This document shows positions 1 through 9,280 of a stretch of 64,000 bases of DNA, piece by piece; the first letter of the stretch is position 1; every line of letters begins with the position of its first letter. The notes below the pieces were generated by a model that saw only the letters and a list, made by a program, of their open reading frames with translations, was not told where the DNA came from and ran no database searches. The stretch is from an uncultured Prevotellaceae bacterium. Its GTDB lineage: Bacteria > Bacteroidota > Bacteroidia > Bacteroidales > Bacteroidaceae. Made by a program: the position numbers and the translations under genes. The stretch covers positions 150,274-214,273 of the forward strand of contig ONDS01000001.1 of the NCBI GenBank assembly GCA_900316685.1. The letters run 5' to 3'.

Positions 1-624
1 CTCCCTGCATTTCTCCTCTATCGACGAGAAATTCTCCTGATGCGCCGAGCCTAAAGACGTGAGCACGCCGATGGTCGGTTGTATGATGCTGCGCAGCCGT
101 CCCATCTCCCCTTTTTGGCTGATTCCAGCCTCGAAGAGCCCCACCTCGGTCTGTTCGTTGAGCAACCACACCGACAGGGGCACGCCTATTTGCGAGTTAT
201 AGCTCCTGGGCGAACGGGTCACCACCTTTTCCGGTGAGAGCAGTTGGTAGAGCCACTCCTTGACGATGGTCTTTCCATTGCTGCCCGTAATGCCCACCAC
301 GGGAATGGAGAAGGCCTCGCGATGGCGTTCCGCCAACCGTTGTAGCGCCACGAGCGTGTCCGCCACCTTTAGGAAGTTGGAGTCGGGAAACTGTTGTTCC
401 GCCTTTTCCGGCAGTTTGTTCACCACGAAATTGCGCACACCCCTATGGTAGAGGTCGGCAATGTATCTCATGCCGTCGTTGCGTTCCGACTTGAGTGCGA
501 AGAACAGTGTTTCCTCGGGGAAGCAGAGCGACCGGCTGTCGGTGAGCATCCAACTGATGTTCGCCTCTGCCGTTCCATATCTGTGCGCTCCTATGAGCGT
601 TGTAATCTTTTCTATTGAATACAT
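1..624 (-). CDS. murF: UDP-MurNAc-tripeptide:D-Ala-D-Ala ligase / alanine racemase fusion, N-terminal part
   Basis: The gene starts at the ATG at 624-622 (MYSIEKITTLIGAHRYG) and runs off the left edge after 208 codons. Residues near 100-112 read VVGITGSNGKTIVKEWL, the ATP-binding loop of Mur ligases. It is preceded by the N-terminal Mur fold (LTDSRSLCFPEETLFFALK). In Bacteroidetes this start belongs to a fusion of MurF, which adds D-Ala-D-Ala to the UDP-MurNAc-tripeptide in the cytoplasm, with a PLP-dependent alanine racemase. The racemase half lies outside the window, so the fusion is inferred from family knowledge. It is the last visible gene of a minus-strand run, 89 bp after the GSCFA gene, and that gap holds heptad repeats. 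Confidence 0.85.
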   Translation of the reverse strand, partial: MYSIEKITTLIGAHRYGTAEANISWMLTDSRSLCFPEETLFFALKSERNDGMRYIADLYHRGVRNFVVNKLPEKAEQQFPDSNFLKVADTLVALQRLAERHREAFSIPVVGITGSNGKTIVKEWLYQLLSPEKVVTRSPRSYNSQIGVPLSVWLLNEQTEVGLFEAGISQKGEMGRLRSIIQPTIGVLTSLGSAHQENFSSIEEKCRE

Positions 625-627
625 GCT

Positions 628-726
628 GAATGTTGAGTTTTGAGTTTTGAATGTTGAATTGTCGCTTCGCGATGATTGAATGACGAATTTTGAATTATCT
701 AATGTTTTAATGTTCAGTGTTCAATG
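628..726. repeat. Degenerate heptanucleotide repeat tract
   Basis: Units such as GAATGTT, GAGTTTT and GAATGTT follow each other between 628 and 660. They are followed by a TTGTCGCT/TCGCGATGA motif that recurs after mltG (8325) and, modified, after the DedA gene (13430). A second short run (TGTTCAGTGTTCAATGT, 709-725) supplies the last codons and the stop of the GSCFA gene. Confidence 0.7.
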
Positions 727-1520
727 TACAGTCCTGGATATTTTTCCATGAGTTGACGCGCCTTTTTGTGTGTCTTTTCCATGAACGCCAGGTACTCGGG
801 CGATTCGGGGTGGAGGGGCCGGTGTGCCAGTGCTTCCTTGACGGGCCGCCAATCATCGAGGAAGGTGCGGGCCTCGTCGGAGAAATACGTCTCCACCAGT
901 CGTTCGAAGATATAGTCCACCGCCTGTTGTGAGGGGTGCAACATGTCGGGGGCGTAGAAGCGATAGTCGCGCAGTTCGTCGAGCACCAGTTCGTATGCCG
1001 GGAAATAACACACGCCTTGGTTGTCTCCCACCACCCTATCCACCGCTATCAGCAGCGTAGCTTTCGAGAGTTGGCTTTCGTGGAACCCATATTTCGCATA
1101 ACGTATGGGACTCACCGTCAACACCACCCTCACCTCCGAGTTGCTTTGGCGTAGCACATGGATGGCCTGTTGCAGCGTCGCCGCACACTCCTCCACCGAC
1201 AAAGCCTTTTCCTCGAAGAGCCTGGCAGGCCGTTTCTGGCAATTATCCACCACCTCGCCCGTTTCCTTGAGTATATACACATGGTTGGTGCCAAGGGTGA
1301 GGAATACCACCCTCGGTATCCGTTCCACCCGTTGCAGCGTATGCAGCACGCTCACCGGGTTGTACATCGTGCCGAAGGGATTCACCGTTGTGTGGAACCG
1401 TTCCTCGGCGAAGCGCCGTCCTATGCCGTCGGCGAAGCACGAGCCTACGAAGAGCACCTCCTCCAAGGGTTGTATGGAGAAGTCCGATTTCTGTATCTGT
1501 ACGGGTGTGGTGAACCTCAT
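714..1520 (-). CDS. GSCFA domain protein (SGNH-hydrolase-like), short form
   Basis: The protein has 268 residues. The name-giving motif GSCFADGIGRRFAEE is at residues 26-40, followed by NPFGTMYNP, a TLGTNHVYI strand, a VVLTVSPIRY strand and a C-terminal DMLHPSQQAVDYIFERL segment with the DxxH pair of SGNH/GDSL-like hydrolases. Function is unestablished; the fold suggests an esterase acting on a carbohydrate or envelope substrate. Family members I know are usually about 320 residues. Here the stretch between MYNPVSVLHTL and VVFLTLG is very short, as if an internal loop of about 50 residues were missing, although the frame is open. It starts 24 bp after fkp. The last residues (YIEH) come from an intergenic repeat. 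Confidence 0.85.
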   Translation of the reverse strand: MRFTTPVQIQKSDFSIQPLEEVLFVGSCFADGIGRRFAEERFHTTVNPFGTMYNPVSVLHTLQRVERIPRVVFLTLGTNHVYILKETGEVVDNCQKRPARLFEEKALSVEECAATLQQAIHVLRQSNSEVRVVLTVSPIRYAKYGFHESQLSKATLLIAVDRVVGDNQGVCYFPAYELVLDELRDYRFYAPDMLHPSQQAVDYIFERLVETYFSDEARTFLDDWRPVKEALAHRPLHPESPEYLAFMEKTHKKARQLMEKYPGLYIEH

Positions 1521-1544
1521 CTTGGTTGGGTGTTATTGCGTTTT

Positions 1545-4406
1545 TCAGCTACGACTTACTTGGAAACCCTTGTCGCTCAGCGACATGTTGACGAAACGCG
1601 CCGTGGGCTTGAGTGGATGAGCCGTCAGTGTCTGCTTGATGCGTGCCGCCGCCTCCGGGTCTTTCGCCACCATATAGAGGTAGCCACCGCCCCCCGCTCC
1701 TGGCAACTTATAGCCTAAACATAGGTCGTCGACCAGTTCGGTGATTTTTTGCACCTCTGCGGGATTGGCACCTTGGTCGATGGCTTGGTTCTGTTGCCAG
1801 GTACGCCTGACGAGACGTCCCATGCGCAGGAAGTCGCACCGTTGTATGGCATCGCCCATCTGCTGGGCATGATGTTTCATCTGCCTGAGCAGTGCCAACT
1901 CATCCTGTTGGTTGAGGAACATGCGCCTGACGATTTCCGCCAATATGGTTTTTGCCGTGCGCGTGATGCCCGTATAATATAATAGGTGGCAAGCATTGTA
2001 TTCCGGTTGGGTGAACACCGAGTCGGGTAACCACCGCACCACGGGTTCCTGTGCGAAGCCCGCCGCAGTGTGCAGGCATTTCACTCCGGGGAGCAGTCCG
2101 CCGAACTGGTCTTGCCATCCCCCTCCGGTGGTGAGCAGTTGTTCGAGCACCAAGGTGCGGACGCCTATCTCGTTCCTGTCCCATGCCAGACCGCAGAAAT
2201 CGCTGATGGCTCCGAGCACGGTAGCTGCCAGTATGCTGCTTGTGCCCAGTCCGCTGCCCGCGGGAATGGCGGAGAGCAGTGTCACCTCCAGTCCGCAACC
2301 GAAGTCGCGTAGCTGTTCTTCGAGCGAGGCATATTGTGTCAGGCAGAACTGCGGCAGGAATCCCGCCAGGGCCAGTGCCGCCTTGGGGATGGAGAAAGGA
2401 CTTCCCACATGGTGGAAGTCGGCCAGTTGTCCGAACGACTCCACCTGTTCGGAAGCACCCAGGTCGATGCTCCTCAATATGATCTTATGTTCGCGGTTGG
2501 GTTTGACATACGCCTGTATGGGCGGTTGTCCATTCAGTTCGATGGCCAGGTTGACTACCATGCCCCCTTCCATCATGCAATATGGTGGGGTGTCGGACCA
2601 TCCTCCGGCCAGGTCGATGCGCACGGGGCTCCTGCCCCACACTATCTGGTCGGCATATACCGACAACTGAGGCTGCTGCTTCACCGCCAAGGCCTGCGCT
2701 GTCATCCCCTCGCGGAGCAAGGAGAACGCCCGTTGTTCGAACTCGGCACCCTCCTTTCCCTTGAGTCGCAGCACCTCGCTTCTGAACATCGCATCCTGTA
2801 TGCGGGTGAGCAAGGCATCGTCGTCGGACAACTCGGCTGGCAAGGCGATGTTTCCCTCCACGAATTCCTTGGCCGCATGTTCGAGATCCACCTGATAGAA
2901 CACGCTGTGCTGGTAGTTCTTCGCCAGGAAAGGCCAGTTGAACAATCTGTTTTCCCTCCGTTGTGCGGTGAGTCGTCGTAGGTTCGCCATGGCCGATATC
3001 TCGTCGGCGCTGATGCGTCTCGTCATGTTCCACAGCAATCGTCCGCCGTCCTGATATGGTTCGTTGAGCATCCATCGCAGCACAAGCTGTATATCGTTTG
3101 GATTGTCGACTATGGGGAAGATACGCGCCGACTGCAGGTCGCCGTTGCCCTCGATACTATCGACATCGATGCCCCGCTCGTTAGCCCACGAGGCGAACGG
3201 CTGTCCGATGAACATCGTATGCGCATCGTGGAGGTCGCCCCTGAACAGGTCGTCGTAGCCATAAGGCCGCACGGCATACTCCCTGTCGCCGATTGGCACC
3301 ACGTCGACACATTGTCCGGCTTTGAGTTCTATCTTCCATGCATTGTCGGGTACCCCCGTGATGATATTGTTATGGGCGATGGTCCACTGCTCGCTCACAC
3401 AACTGTTTTCTATCCACAGGTTCTGGTTGTCGGCGTTAACCTTTATCCAGACCTGCGCATTCTGTATGAACATGGCAGGATGTGGTTTTCTGTCGCGATG
3501 TATGATACGCCGTTGGTCGTTCACCAGGTTTTGTATGGCCAATGCCGACGACAGTAGTTCATGTGTCGTGCCAAAGTGGTAAAACTCCCCTCCCGGCAAG
3601 GGCAGTATAGCCACCGAGAGGTCGGCGAGCAAGGGGTCGTCCACCTCGGGATGGGTTCCCAGCGCCCTTCCGAAATCCGAATATAGGTCGTAGTTCACCG
3701 CCACGCCTTCCTTTGTCGCCCTCTGCATGAGTCGTTCCACCGCCCTGTCGCTGAGCAGCCATATCCCGATGTCTGTCAGGTAGAAATGCTCGTTGAGCAG
3801 TTCGCCCAGCGTTTCCACCGACGGTTTCTGCATCATACACTTGAGTCTGGAGGGTGTCTTGCGATCTGCCACGAACACCCCGTGGTCTTTGGCTATCTCG
3901 GGACCGAGCCACAGGCCATAACACACCACATCCACCTCGGGTATGGGTTGCAAGGGCTCGGTGGCGCGTATGAACACATCGCCGCTGACAATCATCGTAT
4001 GCAAGGATGCGGGTGCCGCCTCCATGATGCGTTCATAGAGCGGTGTCTGTATGTCGAGCAGGTTTTGCGAGAGTCGTTGTCCCCGCTCCCATCGGAATAC
4101 GGGTATGGGAGTGAGCACCTTGCCCGAGGGGGCATACGCCGGCAACCGTCGGCCCTGTCCGCCCGCGTGCAGCAGTATTCTCTTTTCCGAAGCCAGCCAT
4201 TGGGCGAAAGGCTCCGAGGGAGCCATGCCTCTGTGCGCCTCCATCAGCAGATGGGCGCTGCCGCCTCCACTGCCCAGTTTTTGTCCTACGGGGTCGTTGG
4301 TACAGAACCACTTCTCGCGTGGTAGCCCCGTCACCTCGTGGAAGCACCCTACGAGGTTGGGCGGCAGGGAGAGGAGGAGTGCGTGATTACCTTGCTGTTG
4401 CATCAT
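1545..4406 (-). CDS. fkp: Bifunctional L-fucokinase / L-fucose-1-phosphate guanylyltransferase
   Basis: The 953-residue protein matches the size of Bacteroides Fkp (about 950). The N-terminal half carries a nucleotidyltransferase loop (LLHAGGQGRRLPAYAPSGK, near residue 80). The C-terminal half is a GHMP kinase with RIDLAGGWSDTPPY near residue 600, the ATP loop IPAGSGLGTSSI near 715 and LPGAGGGGYLYM near the end. The enzyme phosphorylates L-fucose and then makes GDP-fucose in the cytoplasm; in Bacteroides it feeds fucosylation of surface polysaccharide and glycoproteins. Two ATGs are adjacent (4406 and 4403). It lies 41 bp after the YfhO gene and 24 bp before the GSCFA gene, consistent with one transcript. 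Confidence 0.95.
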   Translation of the reverse strand: MMQQQGNHALLLSLPPNLVGCFHEVTGLPREKWFCTNDPVGQKLGSGGGSAHLLMEAHRGMAPSEPFAQWLASEKRILLHAGGQGRRLPAYAPSGKVLTPIPVFRWERGQRLSQNLLDIQTPLYERIMEAAPASLHTMIVSGDVFIRATEPLQPIPEVDVVCYGLWLGPEIAKDHGVFVADRKTPSRLKCMMQKPSVETLGELLNEHFYLTDIGIWLLSDRAVERLMQRATKEGVAVNYDLYSDFGRALGTHPEVDDPLLADLSVAILPLPGGEFYHFGTTHELLSSALAIQNLVNDQRRIIHRDRKPHPAMFIQNAQVWIKVNADNQNLWIENSCVSEQWTIAHNNIITGVPDNAWKIELKAGQCVDVVPIGDREYAVRPYGYDDLFRGDLHDAHTMFIGQPFASWANERGIDVDSIEGNGDLQSARIFPIVDNPNDIQLVLRWMLNEPYQDGGRLLWNMTRRISADEISAMANLRRLTAQRRENRLFNWPFLAKNYQHSVFYQVDLEHAAKEFVEGNIALPAELSDDDALLTRIQDAMFRSEVLRLKGKEGAEFEQRAFSLLREGMTAQALAVKQQPQLSVYADQIVWGRSPVRIDLAGGWSDTPPYCMMEGGMVVNLAIELNGQPPIQAYVKPNREHKIILRSIDLGASEQVESFGQLADFHHVGSPFSIPKAALALAGFLPQFCLTQYASLEEQLRDFGCGLEVTLLSAIPAGSGLGTSSILAATVLGAISDFCGLAWDRNEIGVRTLVLEQLLTTGGGWQDQFGGLLPGVKCLHTAAGFAQEPVVRWLPDSVFTQPEYNACHLLYYTGITRTAKTILAEIVRRMFLNQQDELALLRQMKHHAQQMGDAIQRCDFLRMGRLVRRTWQQNQAIDQGANPAEVQKITELVDDLCLGYKLPGAGGGGYLYMVAKDPEAAARIKQTLTAHPLKPTARFVNMSLSDKGFQVSRS

Positions 4407-4447
4407 CTTGGACTGTCATTTGGTGTATCGGAGATACCGTCATCTCC

Positions 4448-6976
4448 TTATTCTTTTCGGGCATCGTTTTCGGGTTCCGCCACCGAAGCCTTCTTTTTCT
4501 TCCATGCGAAGAAGACACAGGCCAGGAAGGCGAGGATGAGCAGGGCCATGGCAATGTAAGCCACCGTCTCGGTGCGGTCGACACTCTCCGGGAAGAACGA
4601 CAGTCTTACCTGGTGGCTACCCTGTTCGATACGTATGGCTCGGAGCACGTAGTTGACCCTCGCCACCTCGACAGGTTTGCCGTCCACCTCCGCTTTCCAT
4701 CCCGGGTAGTAGATTTCCGAGAATACGAGGATGCCTCCCTTGCCCGTCTTCACGTCGTATTTCAAGTCGTTGGGCTCGTAGGAAGAGAGTGTGACCGTCG
4801 ACAGGCTGTCCTGCTTGACGCCTTCGCCCAGCACTGCCTTGAACTCATCACGGGCCACCGCCACACGTCGAAGGTCGATGTCGCCGAGGGCATCTATCTC
4901 CTTGTTGGCATTGTCCACATACACGATACTGTCGACCATCCACGCATTGCCCATGGCATAGGGGTTGGTCAGCGGCAGTGTCTGTCCGCCCTGTAGCGGG
5001 AAGATGAAATACTTGGCATTGAGCATGTTGATGACCGGGAAGAGGCTGTCGCCCGCCACCTGTGTCATGTCGCCTTGAGCCTGAGCCACCGCCGGCATCG
5101 CCTTCTCCATCTCGGGAGCGATATGACGTTCGATCACATCCTGGTAGCGCCGCAGCTTGGCGGCATGGTAGCCACCCAAGCTCTTATGGTAGAACGAGGT
5201 CTCGTTTTCGTTGAACGTATTGGATGCGAAGTTGAGCACACGGTAGTCGAGCGATTTATCCTCGAGTATCATCCTGTCGGTGTCGGTCATGGGTTGGGGT
5301 TGTTCGCGCACACTCTTGCCCACGAACATATCATCGTTGAGATAGCGTTTGTTCACCATCCACATGTCTACCAGACAGAGCGCGGCGATGGCGCCGATAG
5401 TAGGCAGCGCCTTCAGTTTACCAGCCTTGTAGAGCAGGAGCAGTGCCGTGCCTATGGCGATGATGATGACCGTACGCCAACAGTCGGCCGAGAAGATGGC
5501 CTGGCGCACCTCGGTGAGGTTGGAGAGCAACGGGTTGAGTTGTTCGGGTGGGAACTGCGAGAGCGCCCTCAGCTCGTTTGACGACACGAAATCGGAGAAG
5601 AAGAGTCCCGGTGCCAGTGCGAAGAGCAGTGCTATGCCTCCCGTGAGTGCCACGCTGAGGTAGAGGCTCTTTGCTTTCTCCTTGAGGATCTCGGGACGGT
5701 CGAACACCTCCTTGAGCGCCATCATGGCAAGGAGCGGTATGGTGAACTCGGCGATGACGAGTATCGACGCCACCGTACGGAATTTCGAATACATGGGGAA
5801 ATGGTCGATGAAGAAGTCGGTCAGTCCCATGAAGTTCTTTCCCCAGGCGAGGAGGATGGACAGGATGGTGGCTGCCAGTAGCGCCCACTTCATCGGTCCC
5901 TTGACGATGAACAGACCGAGGAAGAACAGGGTGAGCACAAAGGCGCCCACATATACCGGTCCGCTCGTTCCCGGCTGTTCACCCCAGTATTGTCCCATCT
6001 GTTGGTAGACGGGATAGAATTCCGGGTTGGCCTTCTTCATGCCCGTCTCATTGGAGGCCAGTACCGCCTGCGACGAGCCACCCTTGGCATTGGGCACGAG
6101 GAGTGTCCATGTCTCGCTGATGCCATAGCTCCATTGCGTGATATAGTCGCGGTCCAGTCCCGTGGCGCTTTGGTTGGCGGCATCCTCCTTCACCAGTTCG
6201 CCCTTGCCACGCATCGACTCCTGCGCATACTGCCAAGTGTGGTAGAGATTGGAGAGATTGATGCACACACCGATGAGCGCTCCTACGATACACGCCGCCG
6301 TGGCCTTGGCGAAATGCGCCATTTTCTTCTCCTTGAGGGCCTGCACCAGGAAAGCCAGGAACATGAAGAAGATGGGGAACAGGTAATAGTAAGTCATCTG
6401 CACATGGTTGGCATTGATCTCGAAGGCTGTGAAGATGGCGAGCACCGTCATACCCCAAAGGTATTTTCCCCTGTAGGCGAGCACCATGCCCGCAATCATC
6501 GGGGGCAAGTAGGCCAACGCCCACACCTTCCATATATGCCCTGCGGCGATGATGATGAAGAAATACGACGAGAAGGCCCAGATGATGGAGCCGAGCACCG
6601 CCAGCGACTGTCTGAAGTTGAAAGCCCTAAGCAGGATATAGAATCCCAGCAGGTAGGCGAACACGAACCACACATTCTCCGGCAGCCAGAGGTGATAAGC
6701 CTTGACCGCGGTCTGCAACTTGTCGGTGCTTCCGTACGACGGCGACGTCTGGTAGGTGGGCATGCCGCTGAAGGTGGCGTTGGTCCAGCGTGTGCGCTCG
6801 CCATCATGCCGTTGGTAATACTCGGTGGCTTCCTGTCCCGCTCCCCTACCTGCCGACGTATCGTGTTGGTAGAGAATCCTGCCTTCGGTGTCGGCAGGGA
6901 AGAAATAAGCGAAGGCGATGACCGCAAACAACACTACTGCCAACAAGTCGGGCAGGCATTTTTTCAATGTTTCCAT
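4448..6976 (-). CDS. YfhO-family multi-pass membrane protein
   Basis: 842 residues from the ATG at 6976 (METLKKCLPDLLAVV). An upstream in-frame ATG exists, but it lies beyond a -7-like element (CAAAAGTA on plus at 7020-7027) and gives an implausible leader. A first membrane helix is followed by a large periplasmic loop (HDTSAGRGAGQEATEYY), about ten more hydrophobic helices, a soluble beta-rich region and a final helix (AYIAMALLILAFLACVFFAW) before a KKKK tail. YfhO proteins resemble GT-C-type glycosyltransferases acting with undecaprenyl-linked sugars on envelope polymers; the exact substrate cannot be read here. It is the first gene of the run leading to fkp. Confidence 0.85.
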   Translation of the reverse strand: METLKKCLPDLLAVVLFAVIAFAYFFPADTEGRILYQHDTSAGRGAGQEATEYYQRHDGERTRWTNATFSGMPTYQTSPSYGSTDKLQTAVKAYHLWLPENVWFVFAYLLGFYILLRAFNFRQSLAVLGSIIWAFSSYFFIIIAAGHIWKVWALAYLPPMIAGMVLAYRGKYLWGMTVLAIFTAFEINANHVQMTYYYLFPIFFMFLAFLVQALKEKKMAHFAKATAACIVGALIGVCINLSNLYHTWQYAQESMRGKGELVKEDAANQSATGLDRDYITQWSYGISETWTLLVPNAKGGSSQAVLASNETGMKKANPEFYPVYQQMGQYWGEQPGTSGPVYVGAFVLTLFFLGLFIVKGPMKWALLAATILSILLAWGKNFMGLTDFFIDHFPMYSKFRTVASILVIAEFTIPLLAMMALKEVFDRPEILKEKAKSLYLSVALTGGIALLFALAPGLFFSDFVSSNELRALSQFPPEQLNPLLSNLTEVRQAIFSADCWRTVIIIAIGTALLLLYKAGKLKALPTIGAIAALCLVDMWMVNKRYLNDDMFVGKSVREQPQPMTDTDRMILEDKSLDYRVLNFASNTFNENETSFYHKSLGGYHAAKLRRYQDVIERHIAPEMEKAMPAVAQAQGDMTQVAGDSLFPVINMLNAKYFIFPLQGGQTLPLTNPYAMGNAWMVDSIVYVDNANKEIDALGDIDLRRVAVARDEFKAVLGEGVKQDSLSTVTLSSYEPNDLKYDVKTGKGGILVFSEIYYPGWKAEVDGKPVEVARVNYVLRAIRIEQGSHQVRLSFFPESVDRTETVAYIAMALLILAFLACVFFAWKKKKASVAEPENDARKE

Positions 6977-7197
6977 ATCTGGTGATGTACTGTTATAACA
7001 TGTTTCGTAGATGGTGATGCAAAAGTACAAGAATTTTCCGACACAGCCAAGGAATTGGGATTTTTTGTAGGTAACATGTCGACAAGCATTATAGCATTTG
7101 AGAAAAGAGCAGGGACACAAATTTCTCGATTATGCCCAATTTCTCGCTTTTTTTTCGTATGTTTGCAGCCTGAAAACCCAAAAAGCGTCAGCACAAT

Positions 7198-8292
7198 ATG
7201 AAAACAGGAAAGAAAGAGACGGCGGAAAGCAAGCCGAAACATACATCGCGGAAAAGAGGGAACAAAGGGAGCAAGAAGAAAAAAATACTCGCTTTTTCCG
7301 TCTTGGGTTTGGGCCTCGTGCTCGGATGCACAGCCTGGTACCTGCTCTACAGCGGCATCAACGCCACCGACAAGACACAGTATGTATACATCGACAGCGA
7401 CGACACCATCGACTCGGTTTACGCCAAGGTGGGCGAGCACTCTAAGAGCCTTCCACTGCGCGTGTTTAAGTGGATAGCATCCAACAGCGACTACGGCGAG
7501 CATATCAAGAAAGGACGATATGGCATCGACACGAGCATCGGGGCTTACTCACTGTTCAAGCAACTCAAGCGAGGCGAGCAGACCCCTGTCAACCTGCCTG
7601 TGCCCTCGGTGCGCATCCCCGAGACATTGGCGGCACGGCTGAGCAAGAAATTGGAGATAGACAGTCTGGATTTGATCAAGGCCCTGACCGACCCTGCCCT
7701 CTGCCAACGCTTAGAGTGCGACACGAACACCGTCATGGGTCTGTTCCTGCCCAACACCTATAATATATATTGGGATGTGACCGCCGAGGAGTTGCTGGAA
7801 CGCATGAAGAAGGAATACGACCGCTTCTGGACGGACAGCAGGAAAAAGAAAGCGGAGGCCCTCGGTCTGAAACCCATGGAGGTCATGACTCTGGCGAGCA
7901 TCGTGGCCGAGGAGACCAACTACAAGCCCGAGAAACCCATCGTGGCGGGTCTCTATCTGAACCGTCTGAAGAAAGGGATGCTGCTGCAAGCCGACCCGAC
8001 AGTGAAGTTCGCACTGAAGAATTTCGGTGCCAAACGCGTACTCAACAGCATGCTCACCGTCGACAACCCCTACAACACCTATCGCTATGAGGGTCTGCCC
8101 CCAGGTCCCATCCGCAACCCCGAACAGGACAATGTAGACGCCGTGTTGGACTATACGCAGCACGACTACCTGTATATGTGCGCCAAGGAAACGTTCGACG
8201 GCACCCACAACTTCGCCAAGACCATGGCGGAGCATGAGGCCAACGCCCGCCGCTATGCGCAGGCGCTGAACGAAAGGGGAATCAAGAAGTGA
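7198..8292 (+). CDS. mltG: Endolytic murein transglycosylase MltG
   Basis: 364 residues: a Lys/Arg-rich cytoplasmic start, one membrane helix (about residues 29-51), a LysM-like region and the YceG/MltG catalytic domain. The signature LASIVAEETNYKPEKPIVAG, with the catalytic Glu near residue 238, is followed by LNRLKKGMLLQADPTVKFAL and YNTYRYEGLPPGPIRNP. The enzyme cleaves nascent glycan strands at the outer face of the inner membrane and so sets strand length. A TATGTTTG box lies at 7158-7165 without a clear TTTG partner. Heptad repeat begins directly at the stop codon. Confidence 0.95.
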   Translation: MKTGKKETAESKPKHTSRKRGNKGSKKKKILAFSVLGLGLVLGCTAWYLLYSGINATDKTQYVYIDSDDTIDSVYAKVGEHSKSLPLRVFKWIASNSDYGEHIKKGRYGIDTSIGAYSLFKQLKRGEQTPVNLPVPSVRIPETLAARLSKKLEIDSLDLIKALTDPALCQRLECDTNTVMGLFLPNTYNIYWDVTAEELLERMKKEYDRFWTDSRKKKAEALGLKPMEVMTLASIVAEETNYKPEKPIVAGLYLNRLKKGMLLQADPTVKFALKNFGAKRVLNSMLTVDNPYNTYRYEGLPPGPIRNPEQDNVDAVLDYTQHDYLYMCAKETFDGTHNFAKTMAEHEANARRYAQALNERGIKK

Positions 8293-8324
8293 ATGTTGAA
8301 TTTTGAATGTTGAGTTTTGAATTG
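8290..8324. repeat. Heptanucleotide repeat tract after mltG
   Basis: Units GAATGTT, GAATTTT, GAATGTT, GAGTTTT and GAATTGT follow the mltG stop. The tract then reads TCGCTGCGCGATGATG, the same tail seen at 661-675. Confidence 0.7.
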
Positions 8325-8552
8325 TCGCTGCGCGATGATGGAATTATCCAATGTAGAATTTTTCGGAAAGGTTTTTCGGAAAGTAATTGGAATAATTATC
8401 ATAATTAGGTCATAATTATGTTCATTCACGTTTCGGAAAGAAAACGGAGAACAAAAACGGGCGTTAAGATTTAGAACACTAAACACTCAAAACAACGAAT
8501 TTAACGAACCAACGGTCACGAGTGCTCGCAGTAATTACACGAATTCTCACAG

Positions 8553-8656
8553 AACACTAAACCATCAACACTAAACACTAAACACTCAACACTCAACACT
8601 CAACACTCAACACTCAACACTAAACACTAAACACTAAACACTAAGACATCAACACC
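8553..8656. repeat. Long heptanucleotide repeat tract
   Basis: About fourteen consecutive 7-bp units of AACACTA and AACACTC form, ending in GACATCAACACCCC. It is one of the longest of the dispersed heptad tracts in the window. Confidence 0.85.
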
Positions 8657-8657
8657 C

Positions 8658-8752
8658 CTAAAAAATACGGAATGCCGGCTCTTCACAGAGGCGGCATTTC
8701 ATCTCAATAGGTATTAGTTTTTTTTAAGGTAAAAAGATTGTATTCAGGATAA
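8658..8752 (-). ncRNA. Candidate short transcript (small RNA or 14-residue ORF)
   Basis: A good minus-strand promoter (8759-8790) points into this stretch. The transcript would contain an imperfect hairpin (AATGCCG / CGGCATT with inner CTCT-GTGA-AGAG) followed by a T run at about 8661-8666. The same segment encodes a tiny ORF (8702-8658, MKCRLCEEPAFRIF, with a CxxC pair). I cannot tell RNA from micropeptide, and it could also be the leftover leader of a lost gene. Confidence 0.3.
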
Positions 8753-8758
8753 CGGGTG

Positions 8759-8790
8759 CAAAGTTACGGATTTTTAACAAGCGAAACAAA
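8759..8790 (-). promoter_or_regulatory. Bacteroidetes-type promoter, minus strand
   Basis: On the minus strand this reads TTTG-N20-TAACTTTG, matching the Bacteroidetes primary-sigma consensus. There is no annotated gene within 400 bp downstream on that strand. Confidence 0.5.
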
Positions 8791-8963
8791 TATTTTGTTA
8801 AGTAAATCTTGCTTTTTCCACAGATTGAATGTTTTTTAACATTTCTATGAATATGGCTCTTACGAACACAAATGGTCCGAATTATATGAAAACAACAGAA
8901 CAAGAAGGAACAACGAATTTCACAAACCAACGGTCACGAGTGCTCGCAGTAATTGCACGAAGA

Positions 8964-9004
8964 GCGGCCTATGGGCCGCGCGGGCGAGACAAGCACGCCC
9001 CTAC
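8964..9004. repeat. GC-rich dispersed palindromic element
   Basis: This copy reads GCGGCCTATGGGCCG, then GCGGGCGAGACAAGC, then ACGCCCCTAC. A near-identical copy is at 15458-15498. It shares the CGCCCCTAC end with the other GC-rich elements of the window. Confidence 0.75.
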
Positions 9005-9144
9005 AACGAGGGATTAGACGGATAATCGCATTCCTAATACATGGAAAATTATTCTAATTATTCCAATTCCTAAAAAACGAATTGTTCAAACATTTAATTT
9101 CCTTCTTTCTGCGTATTTCTGCGGTTTCTGCGAGACATTACCTC

Positions 9145-9173
9145 TGGGGCGGGCACGGCCGTTCCGCCCCTAC
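9145..9173. repeat. GC-rich dispersed palindromic element
   Basis: The element reads TGGGGCGGGCACGG then CCGTTCCGCCCCTAC. It is the same family as the copies at 13505, 15125, 17851, 24712, 26964 and 33187. Confidence 0.7.
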
Positions 9174-9280
9174 AAAGATGAAATCCGTTCCTTTGTTCCT
9201 TTGCCTAAATATATTTGTCCTCTTGTTTCTCATCTCTGAACCGTAGGTCATTGTTTTCGGAGAAAGGGAAAGTAAATATT

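Larger units (their letters stand above)
8325..9280. other. Gene-free, repeat-rich stretch
   Basis: No convincing protein gene was found. It holds AT-rich GGAATAATTATCATAATTAGG-like sequence (8370-8420), a roughly 50-bp direct repeat (8492-8541 and 8910-8960, sharing CCAACGGTCACGAGTGCTCG), a long heptad tract, a minus-strand promoter with a possible short transcript, and two GC-rich palindromic elements. The open frames here lack family features and are built from repeats. Confidence 0.6.

Noticed and set aside
8553-8656. Possible CRISPR array
   Set aside because: Units are 7 bp without spacers of unique sequence, and no cas genes are present.
8829-9017. 62-codon frame in the mltG-glnS gap
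   Set aside because: Runs through a direct repeat and a GC-rich palindrome; no ribosome-site or family evidence.
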